From assembly GCA_004802725.1 (NCBI GenBank), contig SGPM01000030.1:1-64000 (forward strand): a stretch of 64,000 bases of DNA. The letters are read 5' to 3'. A model generated the notes under the pieces. It had not been told where the DNA came from, ran no database searches, and saw only the letters and a list, made by a program, of their open reading frames with translations. Positions 46,417 through 58,127 of the stretch are shown one piece after another. The DNA is from Antrodiella citrinella. Its lineage: Eukaryota; Basidiomycota; Agaricomycetes; Polyporales; Steccherinaceae. Each line of letters begins with the position of its first letter. Positions within the stretch are counted from its first letter, which is position 1. The translations under genes and the position numbers were made by a program.

Positions 46417-49400
46417 TCACCTCACGGAGTCCTTGCCTCTCTCACCTCTATCCACAGCGTTGACGAGGACGGAGTGAATATGGTAGCTCTTCTTAGCGCC
46501 ATTGGCACGAGCCTTCCGACGCCAGCGCCAGAAATGCGAAGACTCGAGGGAATAGGTATCCGACGCTTGCGTTGGTGGCTGCGGCTGGGGCCTGATAAGC
46601 TCTCCATGCGATGGTTTCTGGTCTTTGACAATGCTTGCCATACAGTAGACCACTTCACCTGCATTCGGTCTCCGAGATGGATTCTGCTCCCAACAGTCGC
46701 TGATCACCGTCCACAAATCCTCTGATGTCTCGCCCCCGTCGTCAAACGTGGGTCTCTCAGGCCGTTTGCCACTGATAACCGCAGCCACGATCATGGACTC
46801 AGTGAGTTCACTGAAAGGTTGCTTCATCGTCACGAGCTAATGGAAAATAAGACGATCAGGCATATATGAAGCCGAAAATGAGAAACTCTTACCTCTATAC
46901 AGGTCAGCGCAAATGAATACATATCGCTCGCAATGGTTGGACTGCTGTATTCCAACTGGAAAGCATCAGGATCCAGGAGTTCAGGTGACTGCCATCGAAT
47001 GGCGGATGTTGGCATCGTAGCGTAGGTTTCTGCAACAAGCTGAATAATCCGCGCCATGCCAAAGTCGGTGAGCAGTGCATTGCCTTTCGAGTCGATCAGG
47101 ATATTACTCTACAGGAGAAACGTACACATCATAATATCAGCAAAGCGTATTGGCCATGATTGTTGACGCGACACTCACCCCACGTAGCGCTCCATGGACA
47201 ATGTCTTCGCTATGCAAATATGCCAGCCCTGACGCAATCTGAAAGAGCTGCAAAGTATATCAGCCGTCTGTCCACAAGCCCAGTGAAATCATTCCTACCC
47301 ATTCATTGAGACGGATTGATCGAACAGCCTCAGATATCTCACCACGCTCCCGTAGCAGTTCAATATAGCGGATGATCGTCCCATTGTCCATCCAAGGCAG
47401 CACCATGCACGGCGCGTTGTTAAAGATATTGTCTCCGAGACCTAGCAATGGAACTATGTGCGAATGTGATAAAGTCTTCCACATGATTGCTTGACGAAAT
47501 AATTCCTAGACCATATTAGCACGATTGCCTGAGCATAAGGAGCAGCACGCCTCACCAGCTTCAACTGAGACTTACGCGTACCCGAAAACATCGCGAACGC
47601 ATGCAAACATTTCAATGCGACGTCCTGTTCGTCGAGATGACCAAAGAAAATGTCCGTCGTATCGCCGGAGAATCTGGGGTCTGGCTCCGGCTTTTGGACT
47701 TCACTTGCACTCAAGAGCAATGCTTGAGGTACAACGTCATATGTCTTCGACAGTGAGATGATAAGATTACGAATCTCTCTCCTTTTGTCATTTGATGAAC
47801 GACTCGGTTTGAGCCATTGCTGGAGAAAACAAAATGTTCAACTATGAGCAGTAAAAAGTCTCGGGCTTTCTGACCTCCCATAGGACATCTAGAGCCACTT
47901 GACTGTGTTGGTGAGGGAGCGTAAGAAGCAACATTGGGTCTCTCGCGGTGCTCATGATGATTTTTCGCGCACAATTATAGGTATCTTCCAACGACATGAC
48001 CTGCATTCGCTGCACATCAGTGCGTTAGATGTCAATTCTGGATGGCTGCAGTATTTACATACCTTTGGTCCATTTAGAATATCGATCTCCGCCCCTTTCT
48101 GCCCTGATGAACGAAGGACATCGGAAGTCAAAAGAGCAGACTCAAAGCCTTCGCCATCACATCTAGAGGGAACAGTAGGTCTCAGGCTCGTGTCTGTCCT
48201 GGTTGCAGAAGGTGTAGTAGACGGAAAAAAGGTGGAGCGTGGAAGTTCTGAGACAGAGTCAAAATCGTCATTGTCATTCAATTGTCTTGATGACAACGTG
48301 ACCGTCCCCGCAGTGATAGCAGTGACACAAGAGACATAGTCACTGATCGAAAGATCTGAATCAGAAACCAGGTCGTCGGTATCCGAGTCGTGAGGAGCGG
48401 CAATAGCCAACGAAGGTCTCGCATGCAAATGGTCTGCATCGACTATGGTAGAGACGGGAGAAAGAGTCGGATGGATGTCAAAATGTAGAGTATTGAGATA
48501 CTCCTGCGACGAGGTGTTTTGCGTGATGTACGCTAAACGTACGACAACGTCATGAGTAGATGGCCGGTCCGTGCTATATTGGGCCCAGCAGGATTCCATC
48601 AATGACCACATCTCATCGGACATGCTTTGCCCACCAGGAAGTTTTGGTCTCGGAGGGCGACTGCCTGAGACATAATGAGTGCCTAGCTTGAATATGGTGA
48701 GTTCTGAAAGGGGAGGACTACCCGAGTATAGCTACAACAGGAGATGAGTAGTGGCATCATCACACTGAATTATCACAGACCTCTATGCCTGTGCACGCGA
48801 CCGAGAAGACATCACTCTGATAAGTAGGACGGCCATTATCCCCAAATGCCTCGGGGTCTATAAGCTCCGGCGCCCGCCAGTGGATAGCCCCTCCATGGAT
48901 GGACGTAGAGCTGGACGTGGCTTCAGCAATGAGGGATAGTCCGAAGTCGGTGAGGCATGCGTTCCCGCTTGTGTCAACTAAAATATTGCCCGCGTGTATG
49001 TCGCCATGTACTATGCCCTCGTCGTGTAGATACTCCAAGCCAAGAGTGGTCTGATAAAGCTGGTGACAACAATAGTGAGCATTAGATCGGGCCAGACACA
49101 TATAGACACTACTAACCCAATTGTTAATGGCCACAGCAAGCACGTCGTCGTGCATACTTCCTTCGTCCCGTATAACTTTCAAGTGATATCGAAGACTGCC
49201 ACTATCCATCCAAGGCATCACCATGCAAATCATGTCCTCGAAAGCATCATCGGAAACACCTAGGAAAGACACGATGTGCGGGTGGACCAGATTTTTCCAA
49301 AGGATCGATTCACGGTAAAATGCCTATCACAGCAAATATGGATTGAGCTGGCATTGAACGCGTGAATATGTCAGAGCTCTACCTTCTTGAGCTTTTGCTT

Positions 49401-49850
49401 CTCTGCGTCCGTAGAGTTGATATACCAACGCAATCGCTTGAGGGCAACCTTAGAACCACGATATATCCCACAGAACACATCGGCAAACCCTCCGACTTCG
49501 CGCTGGACTTTGTCGATAACGCGCACATCCCTGAGAATCAGCGAATCTGGCAGTATGTTGTACTCGATGGCTACTTTCAATATGAAATTCCGGAGCTTGT
49601 TTCGGCGGCGGGTAACGAGATGATGGGTTTCACCGTCCAAATCACTAGGCAATGCGTCTAGTACCTACAGGGAAGTACTGCTCAGTGACGATGATCGTCA
49701 GTGAGCTATAAAGATCTCAACTCACCTTACATTTCTCATCGAGAATGATCTGAACTTCGTCGAGTGTGGCAGAGATAGGAACTTGAAGGTCTTCGTCGAC
49801 CAAGATAGAGCTCAAGGGGTGAGAGATTGTTTCGAGAGTGTCTGAAGCCA
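46417..49850 (-). CDS. Dual-domain protein: TKL-like kinase plus C-terminal pseudokinase
   Basis: Best read as one gene of about 900 residues. It starts MASDTLETISHPLSSILVDE. Kinase domain A has REVGGFADVFCG (glycine loop), VALKRL (Lys), MVMPWMDSGSLRYHL (hinge), IVHGDIHAGNIL (catalytic Asp kept), LTDFGLSL and HWRAPELIDPEAF. A Ser/Asp-rich linker follows. A 62-base intron (48001-48062, GTATGT, CTAAC branch, TGCAG) joins ILNGPK in frame to VMSLEDTYNCARKIIMS and domain B. Domain B has VALKCLHAF, MVLPWMDNGTI, IVHGALRGSNIL, LTDFGMARII and RWQSPELLDPDAF. Its HRD aspartate is Ala and the glycine loop is degenerate (SGDTTDIFFG), so it is probably inactive. It ends DRGERGKDSVR. If that intron is retained, domain A ends at 47952 and the protein splits in two. 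Confidence 0.75.
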
Positions 49851-50792
49851 TCGGAGAGCGGTGGAACTTCAAGCTTCAATTCTAGTGGATAAGTGGTCCA
49901 AGCACATGCAAAGACAAGTGCCCAGGGATTGGTCGACGTGGTTGCGCGAGTAGACCAAGTTGTCGTCTCAGTCACTCTATACAAGAGCAAAGACAGAGGC
50001 CAGCGATCCAGATCAAGGTAAAGCACGTCTGAACTGAGTACATTTTACCAATGTCTTGACACGCGAGCGACACAACACCCACGATCAGATGACTCTCAGA
50101 ACACGCCGAAAAGTCCTAATGGTCGAACGAGAAGAAGATATTGATGTCAAGGCCCACTGGCGAGGATGCGCTGGGTCCGTTTGTGGGGTCGGGCAGAGAT
50201 CAACACTGTAATTTTGGCGGACGAATTCAAACAGGACCACATGGACAAGGGGGGCGGCCTAGTAGCTGTAGTGGAACAACTCAGTTTGAACTCACTGGTG
50301 CATACAAGGAAATTTGAAGGATCATCGTCCGGATGTTCAAGCATAAATGTTGCGCTACGACAAAGTCTGGCTCGGTTGCTCATACTTACACTGGAAGCAC
50401 AGTCATAGTCACTTGTATAGTGAAGGGAAATTTATGATATAAATATTGGAGTAATCGAAAATCAGTTCCGACCGGGTTACGCCGAGTCACCTTCTAGTAC
50501 TCGATGTCTCGGACGGAGTTCTCTATCTCGTTCAATCTCGGTCTACAACATCTGGTAGGATCACAACGTCTCCTCGTCATTCAATCGTGCAATGTTCTCG
50601 GACGTGGCCCTACTCGCAGAAGAATACGCTACGATGCGCTCGTCAGATTCACGGTATGCATTCATTTTTACACCATTATGACAAGCTATATTCGCAGACA
50701 ACACAAACGCATCCACACAGAGGCCAATACAAGTACATGCATACAAGTCCAAGGCCAAATTCGAAGCCAAGTCCAAGCCCTCCAGTCACACT
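49851..50792. other. Intergenic between kinase gene and uncharacterised gene
   Basis: About 940 bases with only short incidental frames on both strands. It should hold the kinase gene promoter and the 3' flank of the gene at 50793-52372. Confidence 0.4.
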
Positions 50793-52372
50793 CTACAGCC
50801 AACGCACCACGCTATGTCGGAACTTTGCGAACCGACCCACCAACGGCTTCCCCTTGAACACCTTCGGGAACCCCTCCGCGATGGGATCCACAGAGGCAGA
50901 TGAACTCGATCGAGTACCCACGCAGTTCTCGACTTTCGGAACACGATGGCATCCGATCTTGCTTTTCTGTGCGAAGCAGACAGCAAGGTCGGATACCTCT
51001 GTTGGGTGTGAGGTCAAGGACTGCTCGGAATCGGACGGGGTGCGTCGCTCAATCTCGTTGCTAGACGTCGTATCGGATGAGGAGAAGTCGTCGGACGAGG
51101 AAGACGAGGAGGAAGATGGTGACGATGCGGATCGGTCCACTTCCCCGACGATGATCTCGATCCTGGGCCCGAACGCGTCTCGCTCCTTCTCCATCTGCAC
51201 GTCGCACAACGTCATGTCAAGAGCCCGGGGCGGGATGACACGATCGCGGAGGTGCGCGTACTTCTGTTTGGTCCGGCGAGCTGGGGCCGCGTCGAGCTCG
51301 AGCAAGTTGATGTGGACAGGACGAATGGGAATGGGGGCGGCAATATAAGGGGAGGCAACGGGAATGGGGATGGGGATCAATGAGGCGGCGTCCTCGACGA
51401 GGTTCTCCAGCAGTTGGAGGTGGTTGTTCCGCTTCACTTCCTGCTTCATCCTCCAGTTCGCTGCGAGGACTTCGTCGTCGTCAGAGATCAGCTCCGATGT
51501 GTACTGATGTTTGTTTCCTCCAGGCATTGGCATGACAGGAAGAGGTTGCGATGATGTCTGAACCCTCTTGATTCCACGCAGGTTGGATCCAGGAGCCCAA
51601 CAGGGATCCGGATCGCTGGCGGGAGGCGCATGCGCAGGAGAAACATCAAAGCCGCCGAAGTGGAACGCGTTGCCTGCCGGCGCGAGAACGTTCTCCGCGC
51701 ATTGCAGAGCAACGTTCAGATTATCCTCAACCCTTCTACCGTCCTCACCAACCGGTGCATCGTTGCGGGAGACAGACACGTCCCAGACCACGACATTGGT
51801 GTCGCATTGGATAGGATATCCGAAGAAATCGACCTGTGGCGACAGTCAGTAAGCTTGTATGACTCTACGCGTTATAGTAGATACTAACCTTGCCAACGTC
51901 AGGCGGAGGAGGGAAGCTTGCACCAGACTCGCCGTAGTCAGTCTGTTTCTGATGCTGGGCCCGAGCATTGCCGGTATCGGCCGCAAGCGCCAACCCGGGG
52001 AACGTGTTGCCACTGTTGGTGGCCACCGTCGTCGTCGTCGTCGTCTCACGTTGCTGGACGTGCGCATAGGAGATCGTCGACGCGTCGTTGTTGTTCTGTG
52101 ACATCGCGTTGTCAACGTCGAGCCAGTTGACACTCAGGATAGGTTGGCCCCAGAAGTCGCGCTGTGGCCACAATGTGTCAGTCTCAACCTCATAAACTAT
52201 TTGCGATCTCACTGACCTTTGGGGACGCAGCAAATGGCGACTTGCAAGAAACGTTGTAGTTGATATCAGGGTAGGTGAATTGGGGATGATGGTATGGTGC
52301 GGGGACGCCGAAGCTCGAATGTGGCTGCTGTGGCGCGAGGATTCTGCTCAACAGCATGCTCGCAGTTGTCAT
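50793..52372 (-). CDS. Uncharacterised protein with duplicated D-F-(W/F)-G-x-P-I motif
   Basis: I do not recognise this protein. Exon 1 starts MTTASMLLSRILAPQQPHSS and ends KSPFAASPK. Exon 2 starts with RDFWGQPILSVNWLDVDNAM and exon 3 with VDFFGYPIQCDTN followed by VVVWDVSVSRNDAP; the two openings look like copies of one short unit. The rest is hydrophilic: a Pro-rich part (HAPPASDPDPCWAPG), a predicted helix (MKQEVKRNNHLQLLENLVED), IPIPIPVASPYIAAPIPI, an Ser-rich acidic region and a C-terminus ending KFRHSVVRWL. Clean introns (about 55 nt) link the exons. A Thr run is coded by (GTC)6. About 480 residues, probably cytosolic or nuclear; function unknown. Confidence 0.6.
52028..52045. repeat. 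(GTC)6 microsatellite within coding sequence
   Basis: Six GTC units on the plus strand code for a Thr run in the minus-strand protein at 50793-52372. Confidence 0.8.
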
Positions 52373-53752
52373 CCTGGGAAGCTGGTATGCGATTGCGGAC
52401 GACTACTGATGACTATTGGAGGGGTAGAAGAGATCTCGAGCGAGAAAACGCGTCGGAACGGATGGGGCGAGGGAGAAACGCGTCGGAGAGGGAGGAGAGG
52501 AGGAAAATTGGTGGTGGCCAGTAGTAAGTAGCACTGGTCCTTGTGTTCGGTCGCTTCAGCCAACGAGTCAGTGATTGGAAATGGCAACAGGTCGTCGTAG
52601 GTATCCAGTCTTATATATGTCTTGGAGAGAGTTGTCGTGGTTTCCGCTGCTTTGGCCTTTTCGACAAAAGACAAAGATGACCGACCTTCAGTTGCAAGCG
52701 CGACCGGCTGAGTGCACGGGCCGTTCGTTATAAGGGGAGATCTCAGATCTTAATCTAGGCGCCTTCTTCCTTTCGTGCCATTTATCCCAGTCTCCAAGTC
52801 GTTGGTCGCCACTGTTTGTGAGTGAAAAGTCTACATGGTTACCTTGCCATTCTAGATCTGTTATTGCCACTAGTTTCCTCTTGAAACGTTGTTACTATGG
52901 TGTTCAATCCATCGTCGTTTGCTATGACCTCATCATGATCATTCCGACTGAGACTCGGAGTGAGAGCCTTGCGGCCTTTGCGCAAGACGGCACAGTTGAA
53001 TGTTCTTCACATTCACCTCTGTGATATACGGAAATGAATAATCAATGAAAGACATCAAACGGAAAGGATTGAAACCTCTATGTAAGATCCTGATCGTAGG
53101 CCTGAATTCCAGAGGACAGCTGGTATAAGCGTGGCGCATGGCCCAGACCCTCAACGTTCTCAACGCCTAGTCGTAGCGTCCACCGTGTCAACAATTATGA
53201 CGACCAGCTTAAATAAAGAGACACTCTTCAGAATATATGATTGCACGAGACGATATGCAATACAGAAGAGACAGATTGGACTCATCAGTAAACAACCAGA
53301 AGACGTGAGAGAGGGACAGGTGCAGAGACGATGGATATCACAAACGATGAAGACAAAGAACCGAATCCAATAGTATGAACAAATATGTACGGTCAAGATC
53401 AGAAATGGAAAAGGAGAAAGGGAATCAGCTGGCCATGCAGTGGGTTGTGATTGTGTGAGGAACCGGAACAGAAGAGAAGCAGTGAAAAAACGAGAAACGA
53501 GAAAATGCCGATGAGGTATGTGAGGCAGAGGCAGGTGAGGGAGGAACAGGAACGGGATATCATGTCGGTCAGTGATGGATGCATGTCCGAGACGTTAAGC
53601 AGGAATGATGCGGAGTTGTATGCCAGATGATGCGCGTAGAATGAAGCGTAGCGGGGAGTGAATGAGATACGTGAGCGGTAGATGACGCTGCGTGTCGATG
53701 AGAGTCGTCGGTATCGGTATCGTGGGGGACGTGCGTGGAATGGACGTCCCGA
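52373..53752. other. Intergenic, no supported gene
   Basis: About 1.4 kb. A minus-strand frame at 52369-52674 abuts the start of the preceding gene and is probably its leader. A hydrophobic minus-strand frame (53399-53584) lies in what is likely the 3' flank of the next gene. Neither has recognisable similarity. Confidence 0.45.
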
Positions 53753-54677
53753 TCATAGTGAACGATCCAGCGTGAACGCAAGATCGGAGAAGCGATCGAC
53801 GCTGTTGGCCCGGGATGTCACAGCGAACCGCTCGCCAGCGGGCGACGGGGAAGAGAATGTGAAAGCCGAGTAGATGCGTTTACGTTCTGGGGTAGAGAAA
53901 TCGAGAACATCTGCATTATCGCTACCGCGTTTCGGAGAACCTGAGGCGGATCCGTGTGCAGGAATGGAAGGGGCGGGAGGGGAAGACGCGCGCGGTTCGG
54001 CGATGGTGGCCGACGCTTCCTAAAAAGGAAGGTAGTTGAGGAAGTTGAACATTGTGCACCTAGCATGGAGTGAAAAGTGAACTTACCTCAGAGATAGCAG
54101 CAGCCTTAAGTTTCTTGCCGGCTAAAATGAGCTCTTCCTCGATGGTAGAACTGGGACTGTAGGCCGCAGACACGTCGGCCAGAGGCATGACGGTCAACTC
54201 GTAGCACCGTGCATCCGCGTGTGCCTGAGAAACAGATTTCACAGCAGGAACCTCGACATCCTCCTCTTCCTCGACTTTGGGCAACTCTTGCACACCGCAA
54301 ACGCGACTCTGAGACCCATTCCTGCTCTTCTTCGAGCCCAGCGCCTTCCTCTCCTTCTTCTCTCCACGTGAGCGAGTGTTCGACGATGACGCAGACAGGA
54401 CCTTCCTCTTCTTCTGGTCGGGTTGTGGGGCCTTGGTAGTAACGACGATCTTAGCTATGAGGACGTTGGTCTTGCGTTTCTTTGCGAGCTGTTCCTCAAT
54501 GGTAGGGAGCTGTCCGGTAAAGGGGTCCACGTTCTCCTTGTCGCCAGCGGTTGCGACGACGATGCGCGAAGAGGGGATAGGAATGGGTTCAGGCTTGTCA
54601 TTTGTGAGGGCCTTCGAGGCTGACTCGTCCGTGTATATAACGAAAGCGGCGCGAGATGAGATCGCGGTGGTAGACAT
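53753..54677 (-). CDS. Uncharacterised protein with a KEN-box-like motif (GDKENVDP)
   Basis: Two exons. The start MSTTAISSRAAFVIYTDES was chosen because it opens the conserved-looking part; an upstream in-frame Met at 54854 would add a Ser/Phe-rich leader. Near residue 50 is GDKENVDPFTGQL, containing Lys-Glu-Asn-x-x-x-Pro like a KEN degron read by APC/C-Cdh1. A long Lys/Arg-rich stretch follows (KKRKTNVL, DQKKRKVLSASSSNTRSRG), then an acidic patch and ARCYELTVMPLADVSAAY. The second exon includes DVLDFSTPERKRIYSAFTFS with a Thr-Pro site, SSPSPA and DRFSDLAFTLDRSL at the end. The features suggest a nuclear, cell-cycle-regulated phosphoprotein. That is inference; no domain is recognised. Confidence 0.65.
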
Positions 54678-55410
54678 GTTGCAATGCGTGAAGTGAGCAG
54701 ATGATGAAATGAGCCACTCGGTGAGTTGGAAGAAGGATGTACAGGTCGTGAACGTTATGAACAGTCGAAATGTGGCCTGGTGAACAGACCCGTTGTCCCT
54801 GTGACTTGAGGAAAAGGTCGTCGAGGAGGACGAAGGAGGATTGTTCGAATTCAAAACGTGGACTTCATTGGGCGCTTCATCTCATGTTCATTTTATTTGA
54901 ACTTCCGACGTCCATAAAAGGCTATCAGCACTGCAAGGGTTAATTAACGCGCAAATATTTCGACGCGTCGTGTTCACGTGATCGGGACGCGTCTGGGAAA
55001 TCGACGCGAATTTCCTCTCTTCTTCTGAGTTTGCATCCCAGAAATGGCCATATTCTGTCTATAAAAATGTGTCGCAATAACAGCACGTCAAATGTCACTC
55101 AATGTATGCACAGATATTGCCCAAATGCTCACTCGCAGCTCAGACCAAGCACAGACTGATCACTTCTAGTGTGATTTGTCATCTGCTTAGCCGCTTCGCT
55201 ACCTCACGTCCCAGGCTCGACCGTTCTCCGGTGTCGCAACAAAAAGATCGCAGTAGCAGCGTGCCAAGTAATTACACTGGTTGCAAACCGCAGCATCAGG
55301 ACATTCATCTCCGCTTTGGCTGCGGCTCTAGTGACGGGACCAGTTATTATCCCGGACGTGCCACCGTTAGCCAGGCATCCGCAGACCATTCAAGCCAGCT
55401 ATTTTTCAAC
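54678..55410. other. Divergent promoter region
   Basis: About 730 bases between divergent genes. It contains the palindrome TTAATTAA (54942-54949), several ACGCG/CGCGT motifs near 54950-55005 (the MluI-type ACGCGT core of cell-cycle promoters also occurs as GACGCGTC), and TATAAAAATG at 55060-55069. No gene seen. Confidence 0.4.
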
Positions 55411-56590
55411 ATGATTCTCGAAAAGTCACGATCATTGGACATCAAGACTGATTTGGAGGTCGAGCCTGCACCGCAGCCACCCGTCAAGGTGAGTTTCTAC
55501 ATAACTAGTCTCGTGGTTGCACAACTTCACAGCTTCCAACGGCATGGCTAAACTCGCGCTGCCTCCGCAGGAACGTCCTCCCCCCTATGATCTGCATCGC
55601 CCACCGACCGCGTCCGCCTCGTCTTCCTCTACCTCTACTACTACTGAACGTGTCACCATCCCTACTCCCATCCCTGATACCATCCCTACTTCCGCCCCGA
55701 CTACTATCTCACTTCCCCGGAGCCCAACCCTGTATCGTCCATCGCAACCACGATTGACTAGTGGCAGTTCCCTGCTCAATCCCGCCACGCCTCAACATGT
55801 CCATAAATTTAACCTGCATTCCAAGCAGGACCCTATCTCAGGTGCGTGTCCTCTTTCACGTAGANATCCCTTCCCTTTTCTGACCAACATGTACGCATAG
55901 GTTCATATGTGATAGACACATCTCTTGAACGTTCCGACAAGCTCATGCGTGCTCGTGCGCCCCTACATTCGGCCAACAAGAATTTTTTCAAAAAGAAACA
56001 AGTCCCCCATGCGACGTTCACGACCAACAAGAGCGCCATTACATTGGACCTTTCGACAACCTCGGCTACTGTGGAGTCAAGAAGGTCACATGTACAGGTG
56101 CAGAGTCGAAGTGGGACAGTTCGTACAACAGTGGTACGTGTCTCCTCGTCTCCTTGCAACAGACAAGCCAAACTGACGATGCCCCACCAATCAGCTACCG
56201 ATCCCTACGAGTTTGAATCATATCTGCTTGGAGGTCATGACGAAAGACGGCAACATCATCGTATTCCTCCCGCCAAACTTCCACGGCGGTATCCAATTCC
56301 GGATCAAAAACCCGCGGAACGCAGTCATGTTCCTCCCCGAGTTCGCCTCCCGTGCGCGGGTGATCAACGGCAGCGACAAGGAGTCCTTCGTCCTGTTCGG
56401 GAACAATGACCTCGCGTTGTCCGACCCAAAGAACCCAGAGCTGGATCTGTGTCTGCTTAGCACGCATACGGGGCAAATCACGGTTGGAGTGGCGGATGTA
56501 GACTATTACCAGGAGGCGAAGCCGCTCGGGTTCTGGAAGAAACTGTTGGGTATGGGTTCGTCGAGGTCGGAGTTGGAGGTGACGCAGTGA
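55411..56590 (+). CDS. DUF7330-like protein
   Basis: Uncharacterised basidiomycete family. Exon 1 is MILEKSRSLDIKTDLEVEP plus PVK. Exon 2 continues ERPPPYDLHRPPTASASSSS and a Ser/Thr/Pro-rich region. Exon 3 has SYVIDTSLERSDKLMRARAP, ATFTTNKSAITLDLSTTSA and SRSGTVRTTV. The last exon has LNHICLEVMTKDGNIIVFLP, PNFHGGIQFRIKNPRNAVMF, DKESFVLFGNNDLAL and LCLLSTHTGQITVGVADVDY, ending in GFWKKLLGMGSSRSELEVTQ. The repeated strand pattern (alternating hydrophobic residues before G-x-I) is the family's beta-rich signature, known from many agaricomycete paralogues. One undetermined base at 55865 falls in an intron and does not change the protein. Function unknown. Confidence 0.78.
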
Positions 56591-56768
56591 TCGAACATTT
56601 GCTACGATTTTAGGGACTTTTGCTTTTTATTTCTGCCATTATAATTCACTGGGAGATGGACACATCGGATAATATATAAGACTGGTTATGACACGAGGAA
56701 AGCAGAGATGGGATTGACCAAGCATGCAGAACGAACAGGAAAGAAACCGCAAAAAAACACCTGAACCC

Positions 56769-57947
56769 CTAAGCCATAGCAACATCACCAGTTGAGGGTG
56801 CAGCATCATCATCATGCATAAAAGCATCCAGCTCCGAGTCTAGCTGCTCCATCGTCTTCGGCTTCTTCTTCTCCTTGACAGGTCGCGCCTTTGTCCGTAC
56901 AGGTCCCGGTCCGTTGGAGCTACAGCACAATTAATGAGTGGATAGGAAAGAGCGAGTGTAGCATTTGAGACATACGCAGCAGCAGCTTTCGCAGGTCTCG
57001 CGGTGGGCTTCGCTTTTGACTTCGACGTCGTCACGTCACCGAGGCGCTCCAGTAACGGGGGCTTCTGTATCCTGTTGATCAATGACGGCGCGCTTGCAGC
57101 ATGGCGTGTATTCAAGTTCGGACGCGGTGTCGGTCCAGCGTCGAATTCAATTTCCATGGGTTGGCCTGCATCGTGGAGTGCCTATCTCAGCACACCCTGT
57201 CCACACACCCTCTACCACGCTACACAACACGCACCTTTCGCGAACTTCCCGTTGAACTCCTGCTTGGCTTGAGCAGCCTCCTGGGCCGTTTCGTAGAAGA
57301 TGATGGCGACGCCCGAGGACCGACCGCTGCGATCGTACTTTACATACGGGGAAGGGTATGGGTTATTGAGGTTCATGACATGTCAAAGAGAGGGGCCAAA
57401 GGGAATCGAAAGGTCGACATTCGTTCTTTCATGTTGACTCGGTGCATTCGGAGGCTTCGTACCCTAATCATTGGCTCACGCACGAGCGTGCCATATTGTC
57501 CAAAGATGGCCTGTGCAGACGAGAACACGATATTAGGAGTGACCTGATGAGGAAGTGACAGGACGTACTGTGAGGTCTTTTGGAGTCAGCTCATAGTGGA
57601 GATTTGACACCATGAGCTTCGTTCCACTTGAGGGTGCAGATGACTTGGTGGGCGCGATACTGTTGTCGTTGTGCTTGAACCCCATTGCTTTGTCGTGCAG
57701 CCATGTTCCTTCTGAAACTCCAGGGCGCGCAGCTGGGCGCTGAAGGATAATGACCGTCAGAACATTGGAATAACACTGGAACAATGAGCATACGTTGTAA
57801 GGTTTCTTTTCATTCCGAAATGCTGCCATAACTGGAAAATGCGAAAGTAGGTGGAAGTAGACAACTTGAGGAAGGATATGACAAGGATATGAGGAAGGAG
57901 ACTAGGCAGTAGGCGCGCAATGTACTCGCAACCCCTTTGCTCGGCAT
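56769..57947 (-). CDS. ALY/REF (Yra1/THOC4)-type mRNA export adaptor
   Basis: Predicted nuclear RNA-binding adaptor that couples transcription and splicing to mRNA export through Mex67. It starts MPSKGVA, spliced to IMAAFRNEKKPYN. The single RRM runs from TKLMVSNLHYELTPKDLT (RNP2 LMVSNL) through AIFGQYGTLVREPMIR. It continues with YDRSGRSSGVAIIFYET (RNP1-like) and AAQAKQEFNGKFAKGQPMEI. The C-terminus is basic and Pro/Arg-rich (PVRTKARPVKEKKKPKT) and ends with the family's acidic helix MEQLDSELDAFMHDDA before GDVAMA. Five or six exons. Compared with Yra1 the N-terminal REF box is weak or absent, so it could be a divergent paralogue rather than the main export factor. Confidence 0.82.
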
Positions 57948-58127
57948 CTTCCGACGAAAGCAGCTTCCAATATTGTCAACCACCACCCTCCACGACACGA
58001 ACTTTGACTCAAACTTTGACTCTGAACCACTCGTCCAAGACCACGAAGCGGAACGCAAGGTGTGCATGAAAGGCGCAAGCCATGTAATTATTGTCTATCC
58101 TAGTATTTAATACTTATGCATCGATAG

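Noticed and set aside
57919..58127. Upstream start for the MYND gene overlapping the ALY/REF start
   Set aside because: An ATG at 57919 gives an open frame that could splice to 58128, but it would overlap the other gene's first exon in antisense, and its Thr/Ser-rich translation gives no family support.
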